NCBI RefSeq assembly: GCF_000719135.1
Contig: NZ_JOEK01000011.1
Span: 1 to 64,000, forward strand
Reading direction: 5' to 3'
Origin: Streptomyces avicenniae
GTDB lineage: Bacteria; Actinomycetota; Actinomycetes; Streptomycetales; Streptomycetaceae
Length of the DNA stretch: 64,000 nucleotides
The notes beneath the pieces are model-generated. The model did no database searches. It saw only the letters and a list, made by a program, of their open reading frames with translations, and had not been told where the DNA came from. A program made the translations under genes and the position numbers. Position 1 is the first letter of the stretch, and each line of letters starts with the position of its first letter. Shown one piece after another: positions 27,119 to 38,326 of this stretch.

Positions 27119-27979
27119 TCAGCGCAGGGCGTGGCGGTCCAGCCAGGACGAGACCGCCGTCGCGATCTCGGTGGGGCGGTCCTCCGGGGTGTGGTGTCCC
27201 GCCGGGAGGTCGTGGCGCGCGATCTCCAGCGCGGCCATGTGCTCCGCGCACCACGCCACCAGCTCCGGGCTCGTCATCGCGCCGGGCCCCGGCGCGAAGT
27301 CGATCAGCAGCTTGGGGACGTCCCCGCTGGCCGCGAGCCACGCGTCGAACGCCTCGACGCGCGCCACGACGTCGGCCGGTTCGCCGCCGAGCGGCATGGC
27401 GCGCGGCCAGCGGAGCAGCGGCCTGCGGCTCTCCCGGGTCGGGTAGGGCCGCACGTAGGCCGCCAGGTCGGCCGGGTCCATCGGCGCGAGGACGGTCGCG
27501 GGCAGGCCCTGCACGAGCATGAGGTTGTCGTCGAGGATCATCGCCTCGCCCGTGCCCTCGGCCTTGATCGCCGCGAACAACGCGCGCCCGTCCTCCGGGA
27601 ACTCCTCCCAGCTCATCGGCTTGACGATGGCCTCCGTGAAGGCGATGCCGCGCACCCGCCCCGGGTGGCGGGCGGCGAAGTCGAACGCGAGCGCGCCGCC
27701 CCAGTCGTGGCCGACGAGGACGACGCCGTCGAGCCCGAGCGCGTCGAACCAGGCGTCGAGATGGCGGGCGTGGTCGTCGAAGGAGTAGGGGATGTCCGGC
27801 TTGCCCGAGTCGCCCATGCCGATGAGGTCGGGGGCGAGCAGGCGGCCCGGGCCCACGGACGGCAGGACGTTCCGCCACAGGTGGGAGGTGGTGGGGTTGC
27901 CGTGGAGGAAGACGATCGGCGTGCCCGAGCCCTGCTCCCGGTGGAAGAGCGTCGAGTCGAGGACGGGTGTGGTCGGCAT
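27119..27979 (-). CDS. Haloalkane dehalogenase-like alpha/beta hydrolase
   Basis: 286 residues from the ATG at 27979. The key residues of haloalkane dehalogenases are visible. HGNPTTSHLWRNVLP contains Asn28, which with the tryptophan after the nucleophile holds the halide. Asp92 in GHDWGGAL is the nucleophile, Glu116 in FTEAIVKP the acid, and His262 in GHHTPED the base. This set (Asn plus Trp, Glu on strand 6) is that of the HLD-II group with LinB and DhaA. The enzyme would hydrolyse C-halogen bonds to alcohols; the natural substrate is unknown. It sits among other hydrolase and reductase genes. Confidence 0.85.
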   Translation of the reverse strand: MPTTPVLDSTLFHREQGSGTPIVFLHGNPTTSHLWRNVLPSVGPGRLLAPDLIGMGDSGKPDIPYSFDDHARHLDAWFDALGLDGVVLVGHDWGGALAFDFAARHPGRVRGIAFTEAIVKPMSWEEFPEDGRALFAAIKAEGTGEAMILDDNLMLVQGLPATVLAPMDPADLAAYVRPYPTRESRRPLLRWPRAMPLGGEPADVVARVEAFDAWLAASGDVPKLLIDFAPGPGAMTSPELVAWCAEHMAALEIARHDLPAGHHTPEDRPTEIATAVSSWLDRHALR

Positions 27980-28023
27980 GGGGTTCTCCAGGGAGGAAGG
28001 GGCGGTCGGGTCAGGCGGTCGGG

Positions 28024-28842
28024 TCAGCGGAAGGCGGCGGCGTTGCGCGCGGCCCAGTCCGCGAAGGGGCGCGGCGCGCGGCCGAGGACGCGTGCGACGT
28101 CCGGGCTCACGCGGCGCTCGGCGGGCAGCGGCGCGCCGAGGATGGCGAGGGTGCCCTCCACCACCGGCGCGGGCAGGTGCGCGAGCATCTGCCCGCGTGC
28201 CTCCTCGCGGGTCTGCTCCACGAAGCGGACGGGCTCGCCGAGCGCGGCCCCGATCGCCGCCGCGCGCTCGCGCGGGGTGGTCGGCGCGGGCCCGGTCAGC
28301 TCGTGGACGGCTCCGGCGTGGCCCGGCCGCAGCAGCGCGGCGGCGGCGACCTCGGCGACGTCGGCGGGATCGACCGTCGGCAGGCCGACGTCGCCGAACG
28401 GGGCGGCGGCCAGCCGGTCGGCGCGGATCGACCCGGCCCAGGCGAAGGCGTTGGAGTCCAGGCCGCCGCAGCGCAGCACGGTCCACTCCAGGCCCGAGTC
28501 ACGGAGCGCGGCCTCGAAAGCGGCGGGCTGGCCGTAGGACTCCGGCCGGGTGGCGACGCCGATCGAGGAGACCAGCACGACCCGGCGGACGCCGCCCGCC
28601 TTCGCCGCGTCGAGCACGCCGCGCGGATCGTCCCCGACCGCCAGCAGGAACAGCGCGTCGGCCCCGTCGAACGCGGGGCGCAGGGTGGCGGGGGCGGCGA
28701 GGTCGGCCGGGACGTGGCGCACGCCCTCGGGCAGGTCGGGCGCCGCGCCGCGCGAGACGGCGGTCACCTTCTCGTCCGCGCGGTGGAGGACGCGCACCAG
28801 CTCGCGGCCGACGTTCCCGGTGGCTCCGGTCACGGTGATCAT
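28024..28842 (-). CDS. NAD(P)H-binding NmrA-like protein
   Basis: 272 residues. MITVTGATGNVGRELVRVL is the Rossmann loop; VVLVSSIGVATRPESYG, LEWTVLRCGGLDSNAFAW and VHELTGPAPTTPRERAAAI follow the atypical SDR pattern of NmrA/QorB proteins. It is about 30 percent like the protein at 23576 by eye. It is transcribed away from the TetR gene at 28915, and the inverted repeat at 28849 touches its start region. It is probably a TetR-controlled quinone- or carbonyl-responsive reductase; the substrate is not known. Confidence 0.88.
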   Translation of the reverse strand: MITVTGATGNVGRELVRVLHRADEKVTAVSRGAAPDLPEGVRHVPADLAAPATLRPAFDGADALFLLAVGDDPRGVLDAAKAGGVRRVVLVSSIGVATRPESYGQPAAFEAALRDSGLEWTVLRCGGLDSNAFAWAGSIRADRLAAAPFGDVGLPTVDPADVAEVAAAALLRPGHAGAVHELTGPAPTTPRERAAAIGAALGEPVRFVEQTREEARGQMLAHLPAPVVEGTLAILGAPLPAERRVSPDVARVLGRAPRPFADWAARNAAAFR

Positions 28843-28848
28843 GCGGGC

Positions 28849-28880
28849 TCCTTGTGAGTTAGTTGGCTGACTTACAAGGA
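28849..28880. promoter_or_regulatory. Inverted repeat, probable TetR operator
   Basis: TCCTTGTGAGT at 28849-28859 and ACTTACAAGGA at 28870-28880 are inverted with one mismatch around a 10-base centre. It lies in the 72-base gap between the divergent NmrA-like and TetR genes and includes the ribosome binding site of the former, so binding would block its expression. Confidence 0.7.
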
Positions 28881-28914
28881 GGACGGTAGCACGCCGCGCG
28901 CTAGAGTTGGTCAG

Positions 28915-29517
28915 GTGACTGACTCAGTGACGGCGAAGGGGCGGGCCGCCGACAAGCGGCGGCGGCTGACGGCCGCCGCGGCGCGCGTCCTGCACGAGCA
29001 GGGCGTCGAACGCACGACCCTCGGCGACATCGCCCGCGCGGCCGGTGTCCCCGTCGGCAACGTCTACTACTACTTCAAGACCAAGGACCAGCTCGTCCAG
29101 GCCGCGCTGTCCGAGCACAGCGCGCACCTGGACGCACTCACCGCCACCCTCGGCCGGTTGCCCGACCCGCGCGAGCGCCTGACGGCGATGGTCGAGGGCT
29201 GGATCGCCGCGCGCGACGTCGCCGCCCGGTACGGCTGCCCCACCGGCACCCTCGCCGTCGAGCTCGACAAGCGCGCCGACGGCACCCTCGACGCGGAGGC
29301 CGGGGCCGTCCTCCGGCGGCTGATCGACTGGGCCGCACGGCAGTTCCGCGCCCTCGGCCTGCCCGACCCCGACGGCCTCGCCGTCACGTTCGTCGCCGCC
29401 TACCAGGGCATGTCCCTGCTGGCCAACGCCCTGCGCGACCCGGAGATCATGACCCGCGAGGGCACCCGCCTCCTCCACTGGCTCGACTCCCTCCACGCCC
29501 CCGACCCGGCGCCCTGA
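28915..29517 (+). CDS. TetR-family transcriptional regulator
   Basis: 200 residues from a GTG. The DNA-binding domain is canonical: RRRLTAAAARVLHEQGVERTTLGDIARAAGVPVGNVYYYFKTKDQL. The ligand domain has GCPTGTLAVELDKR, as in the TetR_C_37-like group (named from memory). It probably represses the divergent NmrA-like gene through the inverted repeat at 28849-28880. The S1-protein gene starts 3 bases after its stop, so the two are likely co-transcribed. Confidence 0.92.
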   Translation: MTDSVTAKGRAADKRRRLTAAAARVLHEQGVERTTLGDIARAAGVPVGNVYYYFKTKDQLVQAALSEHSAHLDALTATLGRLPDPRERLTAMVEGWIAARDVAARYGCPTGTLAVELDKRADGTLDAEAGAVLRRLIDWAARQFRALGLPDPDGLAVTFVAAYQGMSLLANALRDPEIMTREGTRLLHWLDSLHAPDPAP

Positions 29518-29520
29518 GCC

Positions 29521-30351
29521 ATGGGCGCGGCAGGGGACGACCAGGCTTCCCGCGCCTTCCTGGCGACACTGCGCGTCGGGGACGTCTGCCGGGGCACCGC
29601 GACGGAGGTGACGTCCTCCCGCGCGGTGACCGTCACCCTGGACGGATTTCCCGCGCGCCCCCTGGGCACGGTCGGGCCCCTCGACCTCTCCTGGCGCGGG
29701 GGAGCGCGGGCCGAGGTGCGGGCCGGGCAGCGGATCACCGCCGAGGTGATCGCCGTCGATCACGGCCCCGGCCTGGCCCGGCTGTCGATGGCCGCCACCG
29801 AGAACCCCGCCCTGTGGGCGTTCCTCGCCGCACGCCGCTCCGGCGAGATGCTGTCCGGGACGGTCGCGGCGATCGAGCGGTTCGGGGTGTTCGTCGCCCT
29901 GGACGACGGCCCGCGCCATCCGGTCCTCCCCGGCGCCGGGTTCGTCACCGTGCCCGACCTGTCCTGGCGGCGCGTCGAGGACGCCTCGGACGTCGTGCGG
30001 CTCGGGGAGCGCGTCACCTGCGCGTTCCTCCACTTCGACACGTCGAACGGCGAGGCCAGGCTGTCCCTGCGCGCCACGCGGCCCGACCCCTTCCTCGCCG
30101 TCGCGGACGGCACGGCGGTGGGCGCGCGCCTGCGGGGGCGGGTGACGAAGCTGGCCCCGATCGGCGCGTTCGTGCTGGTCGCCGAGGGGGTCGAGGGGCT
30201 GGTCCCGCTCGCGGAACTCGCGGCGGGCCCGGTGGATGCGCCGGAGGACGTGGTCCTGGTCGGCGACGAGATCCCGGTCGTCGTCACCGGCATCGACCGG
30301 GAACGCCGCGCGCTGACCCTCTCGCTCCGCCGGGCGACGCCCCGGCCCTGA
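29521..30351 (+). CDS. S1 RNA-binding domain protein
   Basis: 276 residues with three S1-like (OB-fold) repeats: about 15-85 (GDVCRGTATEV), 100-180 (GEMLSGTVAAIERFGVFVALDD) and 195-268 (GARLRGRVTKLAPIGAFVLVAEGVEGLVPLAEL). The second and third have the typical G-x-V-x-x-x-x-x-x-G-A/V-F-V core and end in RLSL/TLSL. Such proteins bind RNA, as in ribosomal protein S1 and its short relatives. It follows the TetR gene by 3 bases. The first repeat is degenerate. Specific role unknown. Confidence 0.88.
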   Translation: MGAAGDDQASRAFLATLRVGDVCRGTATEVTSSRAVTVTLDGFPARPLGTVGPLDLSWRGGARAEVRAGQRITAEVIAVDHGPGLARLSMAATENPALWAFLAARRSGEMLSGTVAAIERFGVFVALDDGPRHPVLPGAGFVTVPDLSWRRVEDASDVVRLGERVTCAFLHFDTSNGEARLSLRATRPDPFLAVADGTAVGARLRGRVTKLAPIGAFVLVAEGVEGLVPLAELAAGPVDAPEDVVLVGDEIPVVVTGIDRERRALTLSLRRATPRP

Positions 30352-30357
30352 CCCCGC

Positions 30358-31308
30358 TCAGGAGTGGTCGGGGCCATCGGGTCGGCCCAGGTCCGGTGTC
30401 CAGACGCCGCTGGTGGGGCGGCCGGGATACGCGGCGGTGAGATGGCGGCGCAGGGCGGCCAACGACGGATGGGCGTCGCCGGTGCGCCAGATCATCGCGT
30501 GGGGGTAGAGCGGGACCGGGTCCTTGAGGGGGATGCGGCGCAGGTCGTGCCCGGCGGGCCACACCAGCGGCGTCTGCTCGCTGACGAAGGTGGCCAGCGT
30601 CGTGGACCCGGCCACGGTGTCGAGCAGGGGCTCGATGCCGAAGTCGGGGCCGACCGCGTCGATGGTGAGGCCGAAGGCCGCGGCGAGCGTGTCGTAGTAG
30701 GCGGTCCACTCGGCGCCCGGCAGGTTGCCCGGCATCCAGATGCGTCGTCCGGCCAGTTGGGCGGGGGTGAGCGCGCGGGCGTTCGCGAACTCGTGGCGTG
30801 GGCCGGTGAACAGGTGCAGCGGTTCGTCGAGGACGGGGGTGGACTCCAGCCCGCGGGGCAGCTCCCCGCCCGGCAGGGGCATGGCGCGGAACGTCGCGTC
30901 GAGGGTCCCGTCCCGCACGGCGGCGAGTGCGGGGCCGGAGTCGGTCACCGTCACGACGTCCAACTCGATCTCGGGATGGGCGAGATGGAAGCGGCGCAGC
31001 AGTCCCGCCGGGGCGAGCTGGCGGCCGATCACGTCCACCCGGAGTGCCCGACGGCCCGGCCGCACGGACGCGACGGCGCGCTCGGCTGCGTGGAGGAACG
31101 CGCGGGCGTGGGGGAGGAACGCCTGCCCGTCGAGGGTGAGCCGGGCCCCGCGGGCGTCGCGGGTGAAGAGCTGGACGCCGAGTTCCTTCTCCAGCGCGGT
31201 GACGCGTTTGGACACGGCCTGCGGAGTGATCGTCAGATCGACGGCGGCCTCGCGGAACTGTCCCGCGTCCGCGACGGCGACAAAGGTGCGCAGGGCCGTG
31301 ACGTCCAT
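30358..31308 (-). CDS. LysR-family transcriptional regulator
   Basis: 316 residues. DNA-binding part MDVTALRTFVAVADAGQFREAAVDLTITPQAVSKRVTALEKELG (given here in its recognisable run from FVAVADAG to KRVTALE), then the standard effector domain with RVDVIGRQLAPAGLL and DATFRAMPLPG. It is divergent from the acetyltransferase gene at 31465, and two CAACC-N3-GGTTG palindromes lie between them. It ends 6 bases from the convergent S1 gene. Confidence 0.9.
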   Translation of the reverse strand: MDVTALRTFVAVADAGQFREAAVDLTITPQAVSKRVTALEKELGVQLFTRDARGARLTLDGQAFLPHARAFLHAAERAVASVRPGRRALRVDVIGRQLAPAGLLRRFHLAHPEIELDVVTVTDSGPALAAVRDGTLDATFRAMPLPGGELPRGLESTPVLDEPLHLFTGPRHEFANARALTPAQLAGRRIWMPGNLPGAEWTAYYDTLAAAFGLTIDAVGPDFGIEPLLDTVAGSTTLATFVSEQTPLVWPAGHDLRRIPLKDPVPLYPHAMIWRTGDAHPSLAALRRHLTAAYPGRPTSGVWTPDLGRPDGPDHS

Positions 31309-31326
31309 CCGCGCATCCTAGGTGGA

Positions 31327-31415
31327 CAACCAACGGTTGCCCGTGGGGGTGGTCAGCGTTGTTTGATTCCCGCGCACCGGCGTCGCTTTGATGGCTCGGG
31401 TCAACCTCCGGTTGA
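31327..31415. promoter_or_regulatory. Two CAACC-N3-GGTTG palindromes in a LysR divergent promoter
   Basis: CAACCAACGGTTG at 31327-31339 and TCAACCTCCGGTTGA at 31401-31415 share the same arms and spacer length; their centres are 75 bases apart, close to seven helical turns. They flank the promoter region between the LysR and acetyltransferase genes and are likely the paired sites of the LysR tetramer. Confidence 0.7.
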
Positions 31416-31464
31416 TCAGGTGCCGTCGGCGTGCGGCCCGGACACGCGACGCTGAGGAATCCCC

Positions 31465-32013
31465 ATGCCAGACCACGACCGGCTCTCCGTCCGCTCCGCC
31501 GAATTCGCGCGGGTGGCAGAGCGGATCGAGCACGTCACCACGTTGACGTCACGGCTCAACGTCCTGCCCTTCGACGACAAGGCCGCCCGCGCGGCGCTGC
31601 TGGCGGAGATCGTCGGGAAACCCGTCCCCGACTCCGTCACCGTCTATCCGCCCTTCTACACCGACCACGGGCTGCGCATCACGTTCGGCGAGAACGTGTT
31701 CGTGAACCAGGGCTGCACGTTCCTGGACCAGGGCGGCATCCGGCTGGGCGACGGCGTCCTGATCGGCCCGAAGACCACCCTCATCTCGTCCGACCACCCT
31801 CTCCCGGCCTCCGAGCGCGCCGCGTTCCTCACGCGGGCGCCCGTCACGATCGAGGCCCACGCCTGGCTCGGCGCCGCGGTGACGGTCCTTCCCGGCGTCA
31901 CGATCGGACGCGGCGCCGTGGTCGGTGCAGGAGCCGTCGTCACGAAGGACGTTCCCCCCGACACGCTGGTGACCGGGCCCGCCGCGTTCGCGCGCAAGCA
32001 GTGGAACGACTGA
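31465..32013 (+). CDS. Hexapeptide-repeat acyltransferase (LacA/Maa type)
   Basis: 182 residues. The C-terminal two thirds form a left-handed beta-helix of hexapeptide repeats (FGENVFVNQGCTFLDQGGIRLGDGVLIGP, read in parts; then IEAHAWLGAAVTVLPGVTIGRGAVVGAGAVV). SSDHPLP contains the catalytic histidine of the galactoside/maltose acetyltransferase family, which moves acetyl from acetyl-CoA to a sugar hydroxyl. The N-terminal helical part matches the Mac domain only loosely. The divergent LysR gene probably regulates it. It converges on the CRISPR Cascade operon, ending 17 bases from cas6e. Confidence 0.9.
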   Translation: MPDHDRLSVRSAEFARVAERIEHVTTLTSRLNVLPFDDKAARAALLAEIVGKPVPDSVTVYPPFYTDHGLRITFGENVFVNQGCTFLDQGGIRLGDGVLIGPKTTLISSDHPLPASERAAFLTRAPVTIEAHAWLGAAVTVLPGVTIGRGAVVGAGAVVTKDVPPDTLVTGPAAFARKQWND

Positions 32014-32030
32014 GCCCCCGGCCCGGCCGG

Positions 32031-35577
<3,547 letters not shown>

Positions 35578-35585
<8 letters not shown>

Positions 35586-37182
35586 GCGCGATCTCCCCTC
35601 GCAGCTCAGCGGGCGCCTTGTCGTGGGCGACGTCGTCCTCGAACCGCCGCAGGGCCCGTGCCCTGGCCTCGTAGCCGCGCTTGTTGGGCGGGAGCGAGTC
35701 GAGACGGTAGACGAGGTGGGTGCGGGCCGAGTCGAGCAGGACCCGTGTGTACTCGGCGAGGGGGGACGAGACCGGATCGTCCGGGTTGTCGAACCCCTCC
35801 TCGATGACCTGGTCCAGGAGCCGGTCGAAGGGCTTGGCCGCCGCGGGCCAGAACATCCACCGGGCGTCGAAGCGGGCCACCTGGCGGGCCTCGTCCGCCG
35901 CGTGCGCGGCGGAATGGACGGTCTCCGAGGCGATGGTCGCGGCGCGTTTCAGGCTCCACGCGAGGTATTCGGCGATGCGTGAGCCGCGCCGGGACGCGCG
36001 GTAGAGGTGGGCCGCCATGCCGGGGGCGTAGGGGAAGTGGCCGTCCGTCCAGGTGACCGGCAGCGTCTTGTTGGCGATGAGGCCGACGGCCCACAACTGA
36101 TAGGGCGCGGAGCGGTCCTTCCGCTTGTAAGGCAGGGAGGCAAGCCGTTTGTACAGACCTGGTTGCTGCGCCTTGACCGCGCTGTACAGCGCGTGGGCCT
36201 CCTGCCACAGGGCACGGGTGGGGGAGGGCCACAGAGGCTTGGGCGGCCCGCTGGCGGGCTGGACGAACACCGCGTCCTGAAGGTGCAGTTCGTCATCCAG
36301 GGCGAGGACTTCACCGGCGCCGATCAGCACCCGGTTCACGACGATCGAACCGTCCGGGGCGAGCGCGGGGTGGAGGAGGACGGAGCGGCCGAGCGCGCTG
36401 TGCAGGTCGGCCGGACTGTCCGGGACGCGGGGGACGGCCTTCTTGTCGAAAGTGCGGCGGGTCACGCTGCCGCTCGTCCACGAGGTGTTGAGCTTCCCGA
36501 CGGCGCCCTTGTACGGATAGAGGTTGAGCCGCAGCGTCTCCCCCAGCGTGCTGCCGAGGGCGACGACACGGATGCGCCCTTGGAGTCGGCCTGTGGCCAG
36601 GTTGGTGACGGTGGGGCCGAGATCTTCACCCGTCATGCGTGCTCTGCCGTAGGTGGCGTACGCGTGCTGGGTGAGCATGGCGCGGAACGCCTGGGCCGCC
36701 GGTAGGGGCTCGCCGTCCTCAAGGTGGTGATGGTCGAAGAACTGGTTGTAGTCACCGGTGCGTTCGATGACCAGCTGGGCCGTCCCGGTGCTGCTCTTGG
36801 TGAAAGATTCGATGAGGAGGGAGTTCTGTCCGAGAGGCTTCTCGGGATGGAACATGTTCCAGTCGTCCTCCGGCTCATCGGCCAGCCACTCGGAAGCCCG
36901 GCCGAGGTCATGCCCGTCGAGAACCCACTCCTTCCACTCCTCCGGAGTGGCGGGGCAGATCTCGGCGGCGAAGCAGATGGCCAGGAGGTACTCGATGACG
37001 GCGACGGCCTCCCCAGCGGTCGCACACGAGATCGTGCTCAACCCGTCTGCCTGGCCGAAGAGTTCGCACAGTGATAGCGCAATCTCTGCACCGTCAGTCT
37101 TCACAACAGGAATGCACGGTTCATGCCGCGGGTCCCAGCTGAGTCGCTGCTCGACTGGCATCGAGAAATCTACCTGGCTCAC
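35578..37182 (-). CDS. casA: Type I-E Cascade large subunit Cse1 (Cas8e)
   Basis: 534 residues. The N-terminus (SWDPRHEPCIPVVKTDG) and the run ATAGEAVAVIEYLLAICFAA, DDWNMFHPEKPLGQNSLL and NQFFDHHH match Cse1/CasA, the subunit that reads the PAM and recruits Cas3. The C-terminal four-helix bundle is present (SRIAEYLAWSLKRAATIASE onward). The annotated GTG has AGGAG only two bases upstream; an ATG seven codons later is an alternative. No cas3 gene lies upstream, where it is normally found in actinobacterial I-E loci. Confidence 0.94.
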
Positions 37183-37325
37183 GGCTCCTGCTCATCACTT
37201 CATGCGATTGCGACTGTCTGGCAAAGGAGTTGACACACCCGAGCGAGACGACGCTAGCACCCGACGACGGCGCGCGTAGGCCGATCGATCACAGTGCTCC
37301 GCCGCCCCGATGCCGGGGCGGGCGA

Positions 37326-37354
37326 AGCACCATCCCCGCGCACGCGGGGAGGAG
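37326..37354. CRISPR. Single type I-E CRISPR-repeat-like sequence
   Basis: A 29-base sequence with the CCCCGCG-CA-CGCGGGG palindromic core, preceded by ACCAT and followed by AGGAG, has the length and form of actinobacterial type I-E repeats. It is the only clear copy in the window. A worn copy may begin near 37385 (CCATTCCCGCTCGACGCGAG), but at a 55-base distance instead of the 61 expected. It lies about 140 bases before the cse1 start and may be the remnant of an array or leader-end repeat. Confidence 0.6.
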
Positions 37355-37554
37355 GCGGACAAGGCGCCCACTGCGGTCGATGGGCCATTCCCGCTCGACG
37401 CGAGAGACTTACCGCACTGATGCCAGCAGAGCTTCCACTTGCACCAATGCGGATCGGGCAACGCGCGGAACGCACGCCCTACACTGAAGCGCCGCCGATT
37501 GACTCGGCTGCTCAGCCCGCTGTGTGAACGGAATGCGTTGCCTAGCTCCGTTCC

Positions 37555-37637
37555 GGGTTCCGCCCCGGGCAAACGGGGCGGAACCCAGCAGTCCGGTTGG
37601 CAGGGTCGTTCTCGACGTATGAGTCGCGTCGAGAACG
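37555..37637. ncRNA. Two tandem strong hairpins, candidate structured RNA or terminator
   Basis: A perfect 13-base-pair stem at 37555-37567/37574-37586 with a 6-base loop is followed 20 bases later by a perfect 11-base-pair stem at 37607-37617/37627-37637 with a 9-base loop. Neither follows a recognisable gene, and no T-run is present. A double terminator for a deleted gene is possible; so is a small RNA. Strand is undecided. Confidence 0.4.
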
Positions 37638-37857
37638 GCCCACTCCTTAGAGGAGATACATCACCAGCCGGTCCGTCAGCGCGGATGCGACTGATGCGAG
37701 GCAGATCAGGACGAACTGGCTCCTGTATCGCCTCCACCAACCGGGTGGTTCTCTCACCACATCTCGCCTTTCGTCTTGGCCATGCATATCCCGCAAGTCG
37801 GGACACGCATGACCGATACGGCTGGCTCATGCATCCGCGCTGACCTCATCTTGGCTG

Positions 37858-37890
37858 AGCCGCCCCTCTCGGGGATGGAACTGGGCGGCT
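37858..37890. terminator. Weaker hairpin, possible terminator
   Basis: AGCCGCCC at 37858-37865 pairs with GGGCGGCT at 37883-37890 around a 17-base loop. It sits about 110 bases beyond the end of the small membrane protein gene (38004, minus strand), for which it may be the terminator. Confidence 0.35.
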
Positions 37891-38003
37891 TCGGCGTGTC
37901 ACATTGCGCCAAGGCGCCAACGATTGTCGAGTAGCGTCTGACTCGACAGCGGTCTGGGCGTTGCCGTGGGTGAAGCGCTTTTATGTGCGTCGCGTCAGTG
38001 TGT

Positions 38004-38186
38004 TCAGCCGGAGCGGCGGCGTCCGACGAGGATGGTCAGCGTGGAGCGGGCGTCGCGGCGGCGTGCGGGGGTGCGGGCCAGGACCGACGTGAGGGCGACG
38101 ACGCCGAGGACGATTGCGTAGAGCAGCCCGGTGCCCGCCACCAGTACGGCAGCCGTGGTCGCGTCGGGTGTCAGCGTGGAGAGCAT
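38004..38186 (-). CDS. Small single-pass membrane protein
   Basis: 60 residues from the ATG at 38186, selected because GAAGGA lies 7 bases upstream; the 34 residues of open frame before it lack such a site. Residues 11-35 (AAVLVAGTGLLYAIVLGVVALTSVL, seen as one hydrophobic run) form one membrane helix. A basic cytoplasmic tail follows (ARTPARRRDARSTLTILVGRRRSG in two parts). It diverges from the NACHT-like gene at 38327, with 140 bases between starts. I do not recognise the family. Small single-pass partners next to NTPases are sometimes regulators or effectors; that is an analogy only. Confidence 0.6.
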   Translation of the reverse strand: MLSTLTPDATTAAVLVAGTGLLYAIVLGVVALTSVLARTPARRRDARSTLTILVGRRRSG

Positions 38187-38326
38187 GGGGGAATCCTTCT
38201 GTCGGATGCCGCGTGCGGCGCCTCTGTTGATGTCCCGAGCGTCTGACGGGGGGTCGGTGCGGCGCGATGCCGCCAGCGCCATAAGCACAGGTCAGAGCCG
38301 CTATATTCACCGAGGGGGCAGCGAAA

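Larger units (their letters stand above)
37183..38003. other. 820-base non-coding stretch upstream of the Cascade operon
   Basis: No reading frame here shows protein-like composition or a matching ribosome binding site, and base composition is visibly less GC-rich than its surroundings. It holds a single CRISPR-repeat-like sequence (37326), two adjacent strong hairpins (37555-37637) and a weaker one (37858-37890), listed separately. It also must contain the Cascade promoter. Low GC, lost coding frames and structured RNA-like elements suggest remnants of deleted cas genes or an array, or an undescribed RNA; the sequence alone does not decide. Confidence 0.6.

Noticed and set aside
37385..37413. 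Second CRISPR repeat
   Set aside because: Only partly similar to the first and 55 bases away rather than 61; too weak to call an array.
37195..37830. 211-residue minus-strand frame upstream of cse1, considered as a cas3 remnant
   Set aside because: No HD or helicase motif, Arg/Ser-rich composition and no ribosome binding site; kept only as part of a non-coding stretch.
37904..38092. 62-residue plus-strand frame
   Set aside because: Overlaps the better supported small membrane protein on the other strand and has Gly/Arg/Trp-rich composition.
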